Source of the DNA: an uncultured Fluviicola sp.
GTDB taxonomy: Bacteria > Bacteroidota > Bacteroidia > Flavobacteriales_D > Crocinitomicaceae
Reading direction: 5' to 3'
Assembly: GCA_913009205.1 (NCBI GenBank)
Contig: CAJVYC010000004.1
Coordinates: 1-64,000 of the forward strand
DNA: 64,000 nt
Shown piece after piece: positions 1 to 8,246 of this stretch. Within the stretch, counting starts at the first letter, position 1, and each line of letters begins with the position of its first letter. The translations under genes were made by a program, and so were the position numbers. The notes below the pieces were generated by a model. The model saw only the letters and a program-made list of their open reading frames with translations, did not search any database and was not told the DNA's origin.

Positions 1-1
1 A

Positions 2-550
2 AAAAATAGATATATTAAGAAAGTAAAATATATATATTTAGATTTATCAAAAAAAAATTTAAAAGTACCAAGTATTAATTCTTACGATTATATCGTAAAT
101 TGCTCAGGATACGGTAAACATTTTAAATTTAACTCAGAAGGTAAAAAACTTTACAAACAACATTTTAATAGCTTAAAAAATTTAACTAGGCATTTGTCTA
201 AAAAAAAATTAAAAAAATTTATACAATTAGGAAGTTGCTTAGAATATTCAAGCAGCAAATCAAAAATAAATGAAAACTTTCGTTGTATCCCAAACTCGAT
301 TTATGGACAGGCTAAACTTGCTTGCACCAAATACTTAAAATCTTTGTACAAAACATCAAGCCTTCCAGTAACAATTTTTAGGATTTTCCAAGTATATGGA
401 CCCAAGCAAGATCAAAACCGATTGATTCCCTTTATCATTGAAAAATGTAAGAAAAACAAAACTTTTAATTTAACTACAGGAGAACAAAAAAGAGATTTTT
501 GTTATATAGATGACTTAGTAAGTGTAATTTTTAAATCTTTTAAAGCATAA
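2..550 (+). CDS. NAD-dependent epimerase/dehydratase (extended SDR), both ends missing
   Basis: The frame is open from base 2, so the gene begins before the window; the Rossmann glycine motif is not visible. The encoded part carries a VNCSG stretch, a GSCLEYSS segment and the catalytic YGQAK (YxxxK) motif, then RIFQVYGP and RDFCYIDD, the usual order in nucleotide-sugar epimerases/dehydratases. The protein stops about 20 residues after RDFCYIDD, where family members normally run on for some 60-80 residues, so the 3' end is lost at a junction shared with the opposing gene. A surface-polysaccharide sugar enzyme is likely; its substrate cannot be told. The DNA is very AT-rich. Confidence 0.75.
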   Translation, partial: KNRYIKKVKYIYLDLSKKNLKVPSINSYDYIVNCSGYGKHFKFNSEGKKLYKQHFNSLKNLTRHLSKKKLKKFIQLGSCLEYSSSKSKINENFRCIPNSIYGQAKLACTKYLKSLYKTSSLPVTIFRIFQVYGPKQDQNRLIPFIIEKCKKNKTFNLTTGEQKRDFCYIDDLVSVIFKSFKA

Positions 551-804
551 TCAATATCAGAAGAATAAAACAACCCAAATAAAAATATATAATATGAGAG
601 TGTAACTATTAAAAAAAGCTCTTTATTTGCCAAAAAAAGTTGTTTTTTTTCCCTCCAATTCCATTGAAGAATCCAAGACAAAGCCATTAAAAATAGAGAA
701 ACAGAAGTAGTGAATTTTGATACAGGAATGCTGGCTGAAAGTGTAAAACATCCAAAGACAAAAAGGTTGTCTGCAAATTTCCTTAATGGACTATAATTAA
801 CCAT
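502..804 (-). CDS. O-antigen ligase/Wzy-like membrane protein, N-terminal fragment
   Basis: The 100 residues hold hydrophobic segments at roughly 12-28, 34-46 and 63-80. The last is followed by a GLFYSSDIDYAL stretch, which resembles the first periplasmic turn of O-antigen ligase/polymerase family proteins. Full-length members have about 400-500 residues and 10-12 membrane segments, so three quarters are missing. The gene starts 5 bases after the stop of the upstream protease gene and belongs to that transcription unit. Its 3' end overlaps the broken epimerase gene on the other strand. The family call rests on the hydrophobic pattern and this short motif only. Confidence 0.5.
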   Translation of the reverse strand: MVNYSPLRKFADNLFVFGCFTLSASIPVSKFTTSVSLFLMALSWILQWNWREKKQLFLANKELFLIVTLSYYIFLFGLFYSSDIDYALKDLKITLTKSSI

Positions 805-809
805 AACAC

Positions 810-2474
810 TTATTTACTCCCTAATAATATCCTATTGTAATCAGCCTTTATAGAAAGAATCCCAACTGCTTTTTTTATATATGGATCATTACCTATTTTG
901 CTTTCAATTCTACCTGATTGAAAATAATATCTAGAGACGATTTCTGATTCTAAAATGTTTTTAATTTGATCCTTATATTTTAATAACTCATTCTTTTTCT
1001 TTCGTCCTAATTTGCTTTTTATTGAATCTAATTCTATTTGAATAATAGATAAATATTCTTCACTTTCAGCTTTTTCTTCTAAATATTTCAAACGAACATC
1101 TGTTTCAGTTTCAAATTCATAGCCACTAGAATCTAAAAATGAGATAAACTTATTAAAGCCTATTTCCGAAAGTTTAAACGTTTTTGGATTGGTTATCGAG
1201 TCATGCTCTAATGCGTAATTCGTTGCGAAATTAAAAATATAATTATCTGAAAACAAAGCCCTAATAACTGATCCGTATTCTATTTTTTCAATTTCCACAT
1301 CAGGCTTTACACCAGCGCCATCTAATACAGTTCTTCCGTTTTTAGTTTTAAATTCTGTTAGTAATGAATCTGGGATTTTAACCGGTTTTCCTTTGGAATC
1401 TTTATTTGCATAATCAATAGCTTGGATGCACCTTCCTGAAGGAATATAGTATTTAGCTGTGGTTACTTTTAAACTCGTATTATATTTTAAATGGCGAGTT
1501 GTTTGAACCAGTCCCTTACCATAAGTATTCCTACCAAGAACTACAGCTCTATCAAAATCTTGTAGAGCACCACTAACAATTTCGGACGCTGATGCCGAAC
1601 CTCCGTTTACTAAAATAACCATTGGAATATTTATATCTAAAGGACTGTTAAGTGTTTTGTATGTTTTCTTCCAAGCTGCTATTTTTCCTCTAGTTTCTAC
1701 AACAGTAACGCCTTTATCTGTAAATAAATTAACCGTATTAATTGCTTCATTAAGTAACCCACCTGGATTTCCTCTTAAATCAAAAACCAATGATTTCATT
1801 GCTGGATTATTTTTCAATGCTAAAATCGCATCTCTAACCTCGTTTGATACTTTGCTAGTAAAACTATTCATTTTAAGGTATCCGATACTATCTGAAACCA
1901 TACCAAAATACGGAACACTTTTAATCTTAACTTTTTCTCTCTTAAATGTAAGAGAAAAATCTTTTTCAGATCCAGGACGTTTAACATTAACAGTTAAACT
2001 TGTTCCGGGGTTTCCCTTTAAAATCTTACTTAAATCTGCTGTAGATTTACCTTTAACATCTTTTCCATTAACTTGTAAAATAATATCTCCTGCTCTAAGA
2101 CCTGCTTTAAATGCCGGAAAATTTTTGTAAGGTTCTGAAATTACCACGAAATCATTTATCCTTCTTATTCTAGCGCCTATGCCTCCGTATTGCCCAGTCG
2201 TCATTAACTTGTAATCTTCAATCTCAGATTCAGGATAATAGACAGTGTAAGGATCTAAACTCTCCAGCATAGCATCAATACCGACTTTCATTAATTCGCC
2301 CGGCTGAGTTCCATCTACATAATGCGTATTAACTTCCTTATATAAAGCGGTGAAAATATCAAGATTTTTTCCAATCTCAAAGCGGTTTAATGATTCGTCT
2401 TCTAAGGATAAAAAACTGAGAGAAAGGAGACCAAAGAATCCCAAAAAAAAGTATAATTTCGTTTTATTCATCAC
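810..2474 (-). CDS. S41 family C-terminal processing peptidase
   Basis: This 554-residue protein is a CtpA/Prc-type serine protease that acts at the periplasmic face and cuts substrates from their C-terminal tail. An N-terminal hydrophobic anchor lies at about residues 6-23. A PDZ domain (about 92-168) contains YGGIGARI and LRAGDIILQVNGKDV. The S41 core follows. The motif GGSASASE places the nucleophile near Ser295, and TYGKGLVQ places the general base at Lys320, the same 25-residue spacing as Ser430/Lys455 in E. coli Tsp. A coiled, lysine-rich tail follows from about residue 440. The start overlaps the rnpA stop by 11 bases, so the two are co-transcribed. Confidence 0.95.
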   Translation of the reverse strand: MMNKTKLYFFLGFFGLLSLSFLSLEDESLNRFEIGKNLDIFTALYKEVNTHYVDGTQPGELMKVGIDAMLESLDPYTVYYPESEIEDYKLMTTGQYGGIGARIRRINDFVVISEPYKNFPAFKAGLRAGDIILQVNGKDVKGKSTADLSKILKGNPGTSLTVNVKRPGSEKDFSLTFKREKVKIKSVPYFGMVSDSIGYLKMNSFTSKVSNEVRDAILALKNNPAMKSLVFDLRGNPGGLLNEAINTVNLFTDKGVTVVETRGKIAAWKKTYKTLNSPLDINIPMVILVNGGSASASEIVSGALQDFDRAVVLGRNTYGKGLVQTTRHLKYNTSLKVTTAKYYIPSGRCIQAIDYANKDSKGKPVKIPDSLLTEFKTKNGRTVLDGAGVKPDVEIEKIEYGSVIRALFSDNYIFNFATNYALEHDSITNPKTFKLSEIGFNKFISFLDSSGYEFETETDVRLKYLEEKAESEEYLSIIQIELDSIKSKLGRKKKNELLKYKDQIKNILESEIVSRYYFQSGRIESKIGNDPYIKKAVGILSIKADYNRILLGSK

Positions 2475-2811
2475 AATTAATTCTTTTAGTCAAACGCTCT
2501 AGCAATTGTTTTATTCTTTTTTCTACAGAAATATAATTCGGGATTTTATCAAAGTAACAAACCACCATAACATGAAGTGAAATTTCCTTCGTGTACAAGG
2601 ATTCCTGAAGAAAGGTTTTGTTTAATCGAATAGCTTCTTTTACAAGTCTTTTTATTTCATTTCTATCAACTGCCCTTTTAAACTTTTTCTTCGGTATTGA
2701 AACTCCAAACCTTAACTCACCTTCGATATTTTGAGAAGGAAACTTATTATAAAATGCTTTTAACGGAAATACTGATATAAAATCTTTTTTCCCAAATATT
2801 TCCCCCACCAT
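2464..2811 (-). CDS. rnpA: Ribonuclease P protein component
   Basis: RnpA is the protein subunit that helps the RNase P RNA mature the 5' end of tRNAs. The signature is the basic block KKKFKRAVDRNEIKRLVKEA. The first canonical start is the ATG at 2811 (115 residues), but family-like sequence continues upstream in the same frame: codons for TFNKSQRLVGKK precede this ATG, matching the usual RnpA N-terminus. That upstream stretch is open back to a stop at about 2896 but contains no ATG, GTG or TTG, so the true start may be ATT, ATA or ATC, or there may be a sequence error. No rpmH is seen next to it. The gene overlaps the downstream protease gene by 11 bases. Confidence 0.9.
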   Translation of the reverse strand: MVGEIFGKKDFISVFPLKAFYNKFPSQNIEGELRFGVSIPKKKFKRAVDRNEIKRLVKEAIRLNKTFLQESLYTKEISLHVMVVCYFDKIPNYISVEKRIKQLLERLTKRINCDE

Positions 2812-2900
2812 TTTCTTCCCAACTAAACGTTGGGATTTGTTGAAAGTGTTTTTTATTTTCGGGATATCTGAAATGGCTAAATTTATTATTCGTTAAAAAT

Positions 2901-2932
2901 AAAAAAAGGGGCCAAACAAAGCCCCTTTTTTT
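2901..2932 (-). terminator. Intrinsic terminator between hemD and rnpA
   Basis: The arms GGGGC (2908-2912) and GCCCC (2921-2925) enclose an 8-base loop. A run of A on the left and a run of T on the right make the hairpin look functional in both directions. It sits 25 bases after the hemD stop, so it should end the DUF4271-hemD transcript. The rnpA promoter should then lie between about 2820 and 2905. Confidence 0.8.
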
Positions 2933-2949
2933 ATTTTTATTATGAACGA

Positions 2950-3696
2950 CTAACTATTAGCTTTAATGTAAAGTCCAATAGCTCCTGTCATAGATGGTGC
3001 ATTTGGAGCTGGTGCTCCAATGTCTACTTTTAATCCTTGTTTTTCTGCTGCTTTTTTAGTTGTTTCCCCAAAAACAGCAATTTTTGTGTTGTTTTGTTCA
3101 AAGCCTGGAAAATTCTTATAAAGTGATTCAATTCCTGCAGGACTATAAAAAACTAAACAATCATAAGTAACATTTTCAAGATCACTTAAATCACTAACTA
3201 CAGTGCGATAAATAATCGCTCTCTTATAGTTAATTGAAGCTTCTTCTAATTGATTTGGAATTATATCTTTTAGAATATCTGAAGATGGTAATAAAAAAGT
3301 TTCTTTATTATTTTTTTTAATCAATTCCATTAATTCAGTAAAACGCTGTCGACCATGAAAAATCTTACGTTTTCTGTACACTACGTATTTCTGTAAATAC
3401 AAAGCAATTGCTTCTGAAACACAAAAATATTTTAACGAATCAGGAACAGTATGCCTAGTCTCTTCGCATATTCTAAAGAAATGATCAATAGCGTTTCTGC
3501 TTGTTAAAATTACCGCTGAATATTCTGAAAGATTTATCTTCTGAGTTCTAAATTCTTTTGAATAAACACCCTCAATATGAATGAATGATCTAAAATCAAC
3601 ATTTAAATCATATTTTTCTGCTAATCCAAAATAAGGTGATTTCTTGTTCTCTGGCTTAGGTTGTGAAACCAATATTGATTTAAATTCTTTCTCCAT
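2950..3696 (-). CDS. hemD: Uroporphyrinogen-III synthase
   Basis: HemD cyclises hydroxymethylbilane to uroporphyrinogen III in haem and sirohaem synthesis in the cytosol. The 248-residue length fits the family. Visible signs are ILVSQPKP at the N-terminus, VILTSRNAIDHFF in the first lobe, FLLPSSDIL in the second lobe, YDCLVFYSPAGIESLY, and KIAVFGETTKKAAEKQG near the end. Sequence conservation in this enzyme is always low, so the call rests on this motif order and on the neighbour: hemD next to a DUF4271 gene is a recurring flavobacterial pair. Nine bases separate it from that gene, which suggests one operon. Confidence 0.88.
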   Translation of the reverse strand: MEKEFKSILVSQPKPENKKSPYFGLAEKYDLNVDFRSFIHIEGVYSKEFRTQKINLSEYSAVILTSRNAIDHFFRICEETRHTVPDSLKYFCVSEAIALYLQKYVVYRKRKIFHGRQRFTELMELIKKNNKETFLLPSSDILKDIIPNQLEEASINYKRAIIYRTVVSDLSDLENVTYDCLVFYSPAGIESLYKNFPGFEQNNTKIAVFGETTKKAAEKQGLKVDIGAPAPNAPSMTGAIGLYIKANS

Positions 3697-3705
3697 AACT
3701 TTTAG

Positions 3706-4380
3706 TTAGTAAAGTACTATTTTATCCAATGGCGTTAAAAAAATCTTAGCAAACACAAATACTGGTAAGATTTCCAATGTGCAAATATACAAAAAGGGAT
3801 AGATTATAGGAACTTCTGAAAGTGATAAACCAAATTTTATGCCTTTATACCATTTAAAGGTGAGGCTTAAAAAATATATTATAAGACTTAAGTATAAAAA
3901 AAACCCTACAAAATTCTGGGAGTATGCAATTATTAGCACCAATGGAAATACAACAATTCCAAATACTTTATTCCCCAATAATGAATGACTTACATATAAC
4001 TTAGAATTTACTCCCTCTTGAAATAGCTCTCCTAAAACATAAATAAATAAAAGTTTTAAAATAAAAGAACCGAAAAAAAGAACATTAATAGATAAATACA
4101 ATTCTAAGTATGATCGCTCAATTAAAAGAAAATTAATCGAAAAAATAAATAAAAATGTAGAATATGAAAAAAGGGAAAAGATAATTAAAGCTATACTTGA
4201 GCTTTTAGAAACTTGAGATTCGTCTCTCACCAAATCATTAAATTCTCTGTTAGAAAGCACTGCTAAAAAGCATCTTTTTAGTTGATAGTTGTATTTTGTG
4301 AATAGTAATGCTATAAAACTAAGAAGCAATAACATTGGTATCCAAAACCAATCATGATAATTTTCAGCTCTTAAATACAT
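3706..4380 (-). CDS. DUF4271 family membrane protein
   Basis: The protein has 224 residues, with five or six hydrophobic segments starting at about 14-29 (FWIPMLLLLSFIALLF) and an aromatic, leucine-rich composition throughout. The length, topology and position directly before hemD fit the DUF4271 family of Bacteroidota, whose function is unknown. A polar stretch after the first segment (about 33-57) contains LSNREFNDLVRDES. The pairing with hemD has led to guesses about porphyrin or envelope functions, but nothing in the sequence gives a catalytic motif. Confidence 0.72.
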   Translation of the reverse strand: MYLRAENYHDWFWIPMLLLLSFIALLFTKYNYQLKRCFLAVLSNREFNDLVRDESQVSKSSSIALIIFSLFSYSTFLFIFSINFLLIERSYLELYLSINVLFFGSFILKLLFIYVLGELFQEGVNSKLYVSHSLLGNKVFGIVVFPLVLIIAYSQNFVGFFLYLSLIIYFLSLTFKWYKGIKFGLSLSEVPIIYPFLYICTLEILPVFVFAKIFLTPLDKIVLY

Positions 4381-4381
4381 T

Positions 4382-4525
4382 TTAATTATTATAATTTACA
4401 GAAGAACTAACTTCTAATGGCACATTGTAAAAAGAGGTCAGGCTGTCACTTTTTTGAACATATTCTGCTGAAATACAGAGATTTGTAATAAATGAAAAAA
4501 CAAAAACAGAAAGCCTATTAGTCAT
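4382..4525 (-). CDS. Possible small secreted peptide, unknown
   Basis: An ATG at 4525 opens a 47-codon frame ending two bases before the DUF4271 start. The first 20 residues (MTNRLSVFVFSFITNLCISA) look like a signal peptide, followed by a short polar tail. The tight spacing and signal-like front suggest a real small gene in the DUF4271-hemD operon. No homology is recognised, and the frame could be chance in AT-rich DNA. Confidence 0.35.
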   Translation of the reverse strand: MTNRLSVFVFSFITNLCISAEYVQKSDSLTSFYNVPLEVSSSVNYNN

Positions 4526-4633
4526 GTGTTTTAATTTTTTTCAAATTAAAGCACTAAGATAGTCTTCTTAATTCGAAACATGTAATTTACAATAACGGTA
4601 TTAATAATAGGTAGTTTTTCTAAATCATAAATT

Positions 4634-4795
4634 ATGAAGACAGACAATTTTACTTTCCACGATTATTATAATATTGATGATTTATTGTCTGACGAACACA
4701 TAATGATTCGAAAAGCAACTAGAGATTGGGTTAAAAAAGAAGTATCCCCAACAATAGAATCTATTTGTCAATCTGCAAAGTTTGATTTAAAGTGA
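4634..4795 (+). pseudogene. Acyl-CoA dehydrogenase (glutaryl-CoA dehydrogenase-like), N-terminal stub
   Basis: The ATG at 4634 opens a 53-codon frame. Its first 43 residues include DYYNIDDLLSDEH, IRKATRDWVKKEVSPTIE, the standard beginning of flavin-dependent acyl-CoA dehydrogenases of the glutaryl-CoA dehydrogenase branch. Full proteins have about 390 residues, so nearly everything is missing. The stub runs into the 3' end of a truncated gene on the other strand. Family resemblance fades at about 4760, so the breakpoint should lie around 4755-4795. Confidence 0.7.
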
Positions 4796-6200
4796 TTGTT
4801 ACTGTATCAGAATCCGTGTATCCACAAGCATCAGTTACTGTCACGTAATAATCTATAGATCCAGTAAGTCCAGAATTGGTTGATGCCAAATAAACGGTGT
4901 CTCCAACTTGATTTAATGGGTCAGACCAAGTAAAAGTGTAAGGTCCTAAACCACCTTGAGCCGTTACAACAACTTGAACTGAATCATTAGCACATGGAAT
5001 TATTGGGTCTGGCTCATTAATAGGAATTGGCACTGAATCTATGAAATACAAGGTTCCGCTCGAAATTATTGTATCACCACAAACAGTAATAGTTTCAGTA
5101 GTAATTGTTACGTATTCCAAATTATCAGGAAACCCATCTGCAAATGGGTCTATTGTTAATATTATTGTGTCTTGACCAGGAAGGAAAGTAACTGGGTTTG
5201 GAAGGTTTGGATAATCAGCACCCATAGTTGCAGTTCCTGTAACATCATAATTGATGATTAATGTATCGCCAATTTGAGACTGTGGACGGATAAACATTAA
5301 GTCAGCTGTCGAACATCCCTCAATAACAGTTGTGTCGCCAGACACAGTAGCTACTGCAACTTGAACTGCCTCAGATGCGAATGAGTTCGCTTGAAGAAAA
5401 ACTCCAGAATCATAAGATTGATCGCCTACGTTTGAAATTGCTAATTTAATATGATATATTTGACCACATTGTACGGTTGCATTTGCAGAAAGCAAAGTAG
5501 TTGTTCCATCATATTCAATCGCTGTTCCATAAGCAGCACCAGCTAAATTGTTTTGGTAATACGCAGGGTATTGACCTGCCCCAGGACCTAGGTTGTTAAT
5601 TGTTACTGGAATATTTGTTCCAGGGATAATTGCCAAATTAGCTCCACCACCAGGATAGCCGCCCAATGCATATGGACCAGTAACTCCAGGTCCCCAAAGA
5701 AAGAATCCAAAGGCATCGTTAAAAGTTGAAGGTGAGAATTCTGGATACTCATCGGACCCAAAAATATAGTTAAATGAAATTGTATCTCCAGATGGAATGA
5801 AGTCAAATTCCAAGACAATTCCATTTGTAGGAGCAGCGTTTGCAATTGCATTTAAATGAGGATCACCTGCTACGTTTGGCGTAGCAGGGTTATTGTCCGT
5901 ATAGCTTCCTATTGAATTTGGCCCAATTGCCCCGATTCCATTTCCCGTCGAAAGCAATACTCCACTATTTATAGGGAAAGTCGTTCCAGACGCGTCAAAA
6001 TAAGTGCAGTTACCTTGAATATTATTAGAGTTAAGTGGCGAGCCGTTCACAGTAATATTCGATGCTGTTACTCCAAAACCAAGAATAATATTCTCAACAA
6101 GCCACAAGGGGGTTTCAGTATTTGTTACTGTAATTTGAGAATTAGCACTGAATGAATAGGCCGTTAATGCTAGAAATGATGCTATGAATTTTATCTTCAT
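4761..6200 (-). CDS. Choice-of-anchor L domain secreted protein, C-terminally truncated
   Basis: The start is placed at the ATG at 6200 because it begins a clean signal peptide (MKIKFIASFLALTAYSFSANS); the frame is open 20 codons further upstream. A choice-of-anchor L domain follows (roughly residues 40-275), with IVLEFDFIPSGD, FIFGSDEYPEF-like and ISNVGDQSYDSGVFL elements. A Calx-beta-like stretch comes next (VTFLPGQDTIILTIDP), and then a repeat ending at ITLNQTLQIDK. Such flavobacterial surface proteins usually run far longer and end in a T9SS sorting domain. Here the frame stops in the middle of a repeat, at the junction with the acyl-CoA dehydrogenase stub, so secretion and anchoring would be lost. 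Confidence 0.8.
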   Translation of the reverse strand: MKIKFIASFLALTAYSFSANSQITVTNTETPLWLVENIILGFGVTASNITVNGSPLNSNNIQGNCTYFDASGTTFPINSGVLLSTGNGIGAIGPNSIGSYTDNNPATPNVAGDPHLNAIANAAPTNGIVLEFDFIPSGDTISFNYIFGSDEYPEFSPSTFNDAFGFFLWGPGVTGPYALGGYPGGGANLAIIPGTNIPVTINNLGPGAGQYPAYYQNNLAGAAYGTAIEYDGTTTLLSANATVQCGQIYHIKLAISNVGDQSYDSGVFLQANSFASEAVQVAVATVSGDTTVIEGCSTADLMFIRPQSQIGDTLIINYDVTGTATMGADYPNLPNPVTFLPGQDTIILTIDPFADGFPDNLEYVTITTETITVCGDTIISSGTLYFIDSVPIPINEPDPIIPCANDSVQVVVTAQGGLGPYTFTWSDPLNQVGDTVYLASTNSGLTGSIDYYVTVTDACGYTDSDTVTITLNQTLQIDK

Positions 6201-6319
6201 AATAAGTTGAATTGTAGTTGTTCTATGGGGTAGACTAGTTAGATTATAAAATGGTTGCACTAAAAATCCAATAAAGTCAGAAGAATACCTAATGTTTTTA
6301 AGAAAATAACGACTTTTAG

Positions 6320-7729
6320 ATGATCAAAAGAGAAATCAGTATGAGCAACACACAGGTATTTATATCCGAGAATAAAGAAAGATTTTTGGAAGAATTAATA
6401 GATTTACTTCGAATCCCTTCGGTATCAGCGGATCCGTCTTTTTCGAAAGACGTGAATAAAACAGCAGATGAAGTGGCAAAACGATTGACGGAGGCAGGTG
6501 CCGAGAATGTTGAGATTTGTCAAACAGAGGGATATCCAATTGTTTACGGAGATAAAATATTTGATGCAAGTTTGCCAACGATTTTGGTTTATGGACATTA
6601 TGATGTTCAACCTGCAGATCCGATTGAATTATGGGATAGTCCGGCCTTTGAACCGGTAGTTAAAACTACTGAAATTCATCCAGAAGGAGCCATTTTCGCA
6701 CGTGGAGCTTGTGACGATAAAGGTCAGATGTTTATGCATGTGAAAGCATTTGAATCGATGATGAAAACGGACGAACTTCCGTGTAACGTAAAGTTTATGA
6801 TTGAAGGTGAAGAAGAGGTTGGAAGTATGAACCTTGGAATCTTCGTTAAAAACAACCACGAAAAATTAAAAGCAGATGTAATTCTTATTTCTGATACAGG
6901 AATGTTAGCGAACGATGTTCCTTCAGTAACAACGGGTTTAAGAGGATTGAGCTACGTTGAAGTTGAGGTGACAGGTCCAAACAGGGATTTACATTCAGGT
7001 CTATATGGTGGATGTGTAGCCAACCCAATTAACGCTTTGGCTAAAATGATAGCTTCGTTGCACGATGAGAACAATCATATTACAATCCCAGGATTTTACG
7101 ATAAAGTAGTTGACCTTTCAGACGAAGAAAGAGCAGAAATGGCAAAAGCGCCTTTTAGTAAAGAAGCATATTGTACGGCACTTGACATCGCTGATGTTAT
7201 GGGAGAAGCGGGATACACTACTCCAGAAAGAGGTTCGATTCGCCCAACATTAGATGTGAATGGAATTTGGGGAGGATATATTGGTGAAGGAGCTAAAACC
7301 GTAATTGCTTCCAAAGCGTATGCTAAAATCTCAATGCGATTGGTTCCAGATCAAGACCCAGAAGAGATCACGAATTTGTTTCTAACGCATTTTAATTCAA
7401 TTGCTCCAGCGGGAACTAAGGTTAAGGTAACGCCGCATCATGGAGGTGAACCGGCTGTAACTCCGATTGATTCAATAGGTTACAAGGCTGCAAGTATGGC
7501 CTACGAAAAAACGTTTGGAAAGAAACCAATTCCTGTAAGAAGCGGTGGGTCAATTCCAATTGTTGCAATGTTCGAAAAAGAACTCGGTTTGAAGTCAATT
7601 TTGATGGGATTTGGATTGGATAGTGATGCAATTCATTCACCAAATGAGCACTACGGATTGTTTAATTATTTCAGAGGAATTGAAACAATTCCTTATTTCT
7701 ACAGTTATTTTACGAAACTCCATAAATAA
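6320..7729 (+). CDS. M20 family dipeptidase
   Basis: This 469-residue zinc peptidase most likely cleaves dipeptides in the cytosol. Metal and catalytic residues are all visible: LVYGHYDVQP (His93, Asp95), FARGACDDKGQ (Asp132), IEGEEEVGS (Glu163-165), a DLHSGLYGG motif in the dimerisation domain, and DAIHSPNEH near the C-terminus supplying the last metal ligand. No signal peptide is present. Two starts are possible, ATG 6320 and ATG 6341 (MSNTQVFI); the shorter one matches the usual family N-terminus slightly better. The lipoprotein gene starts 5 bases downstream, so the two share a transcript. Confidence 0.93.
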   Translation: MIKREISMSNTQVFISENKERFLEELIDLLRIPSVSADPSFSKDVNKTADEVAKRLTEAGAENVEICQTEGYPIVYGDKIFDASLPTILVYGHYDVQPADPIELWDSPAFEPVVKTTEIHPEGAIFARGACDDKGQMFMHVKAFESMMKTDELPCNVKFMIEGEEEVGSMNLGIFVKNNHEKLKADVILISDTGMLANDVPSVTTGLRGLSYVEVEVTGPNRDLHSGLYGGCVANPINALAKMIASLHDENNHITIPGFYDKVVDLSDEERAEMAKAPFSKEAYCTALDIADVMGEAGYTTPERGSIRPTLDVNGIWGGYIGEGAKTVIASKAYAKISMRLVPDQDPEEITNLFLTHFNSIAPAGTKVKVTPHHGGEPAVTPIDSIGYKAASMAYEKTFGKKPIPVRSGGSIPIVAMFEKELGLKSILMGFGLDSDAIHSPNEHYGLFNYFRGIETIPYFYSYFTKLHK

Positions 7730-7734
7730 ATTGT

Positions 7735-8196
7735 TTGCGTAATCTCTCCATTATATTCGCCTTAGTTCTTCTTTTTACTTCGTGTAAAATATTCTCGTTC
7801 GACAATCCTGAAATGCGAGGAAACGAAGAATTTAAGATTTCAAAAATCAATGGTAGAACAATTGAATTCACTGCAGCAGCAACTGTTTATAATCCGAATT
7901 GGTGCGGGATTAAAGTGAAGCCTTCTGAGTTGGAACTTTATATTGAAGGCGATTATATGGGGACGGTTCAACTCGATCAAAAAGTGAAGTTGAAGCGCAA
8001 AAAAGAGAATGATCTTCAAGCAGCTTTCACTGCGACATTGGAAGATGGAGTTTTGATGAAAGCAATCAAATTTGCGACAATGAAGGAGATTGAGGTCCGT
8101 CTGAAAGGAAAAATTAAAGGAGGTGTTTTCATCTTTTCCAAGAAATTCGATTTCGATGAAACAAAGACGATTCCTGGTGCTAGTTTTAAGATTTAG
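7735..8196 (+). CDS. LEA2-like lipoprotein
   Basis: The gene starts with TTG, five bases after the dipeptidase stop. The lipobox LLFTSC puts the lipidated cysteine at residue 17. The remaining 136 residues resemble the late embryogenesis abundant type 2 (WHy) fold: a beta-rich body with IEFTAAATVYNPNWCGIKV, ELELYIEGDYMGTV and a second GKIKGGVF strand. In bacteria these domains occur on envelope lipoproteins of unknown function. The protein should sit on the periplasmic side of a membrane. No catalytic motif is visible. Confidence 0.7.
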   Translation: MRNLSIIFALVLLFTSCKIFSFDNPEMRGNEEFKISKINGRTIEFTAAATVYNPNWCGIKVKPSELELYIEGDYMGTVQLDQKVKLKRKKENDLQAAFTATLEDGVLMKAIKFATMKEIEVRLKGKIKGGVFIFSKKFDFDETKTIPGASFKI

Positions 8197-8203
8197 ATTT
8201 AGT

Positions 8204-8243
8204 TTGGATCGTTTGTAAAAGCCGAAGGCTATCTAAGATCCAA
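8204..8243. terminator. Bidirectional terminator-like hairpin between convergent genes
   Basis: Outer arms TTGGATC (8204-8210) and GATCCAA (8237-8243) enclose an inner stem AGCC-GAA-GGCT (8220-8230). The element fills the 50-base gap between the lipoprotein stop and the murF-alr stop, where both strands need termination. It has no long U tract. Confidence 0.5.
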
Positions 8244-8246
8244 TAT

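Noticed and set aside
1657-2130. A 157-codon plus-strand frame
   Set aside because: It lies wholly inside the well-supported S41 protease gene, with no signal or motif of its own.
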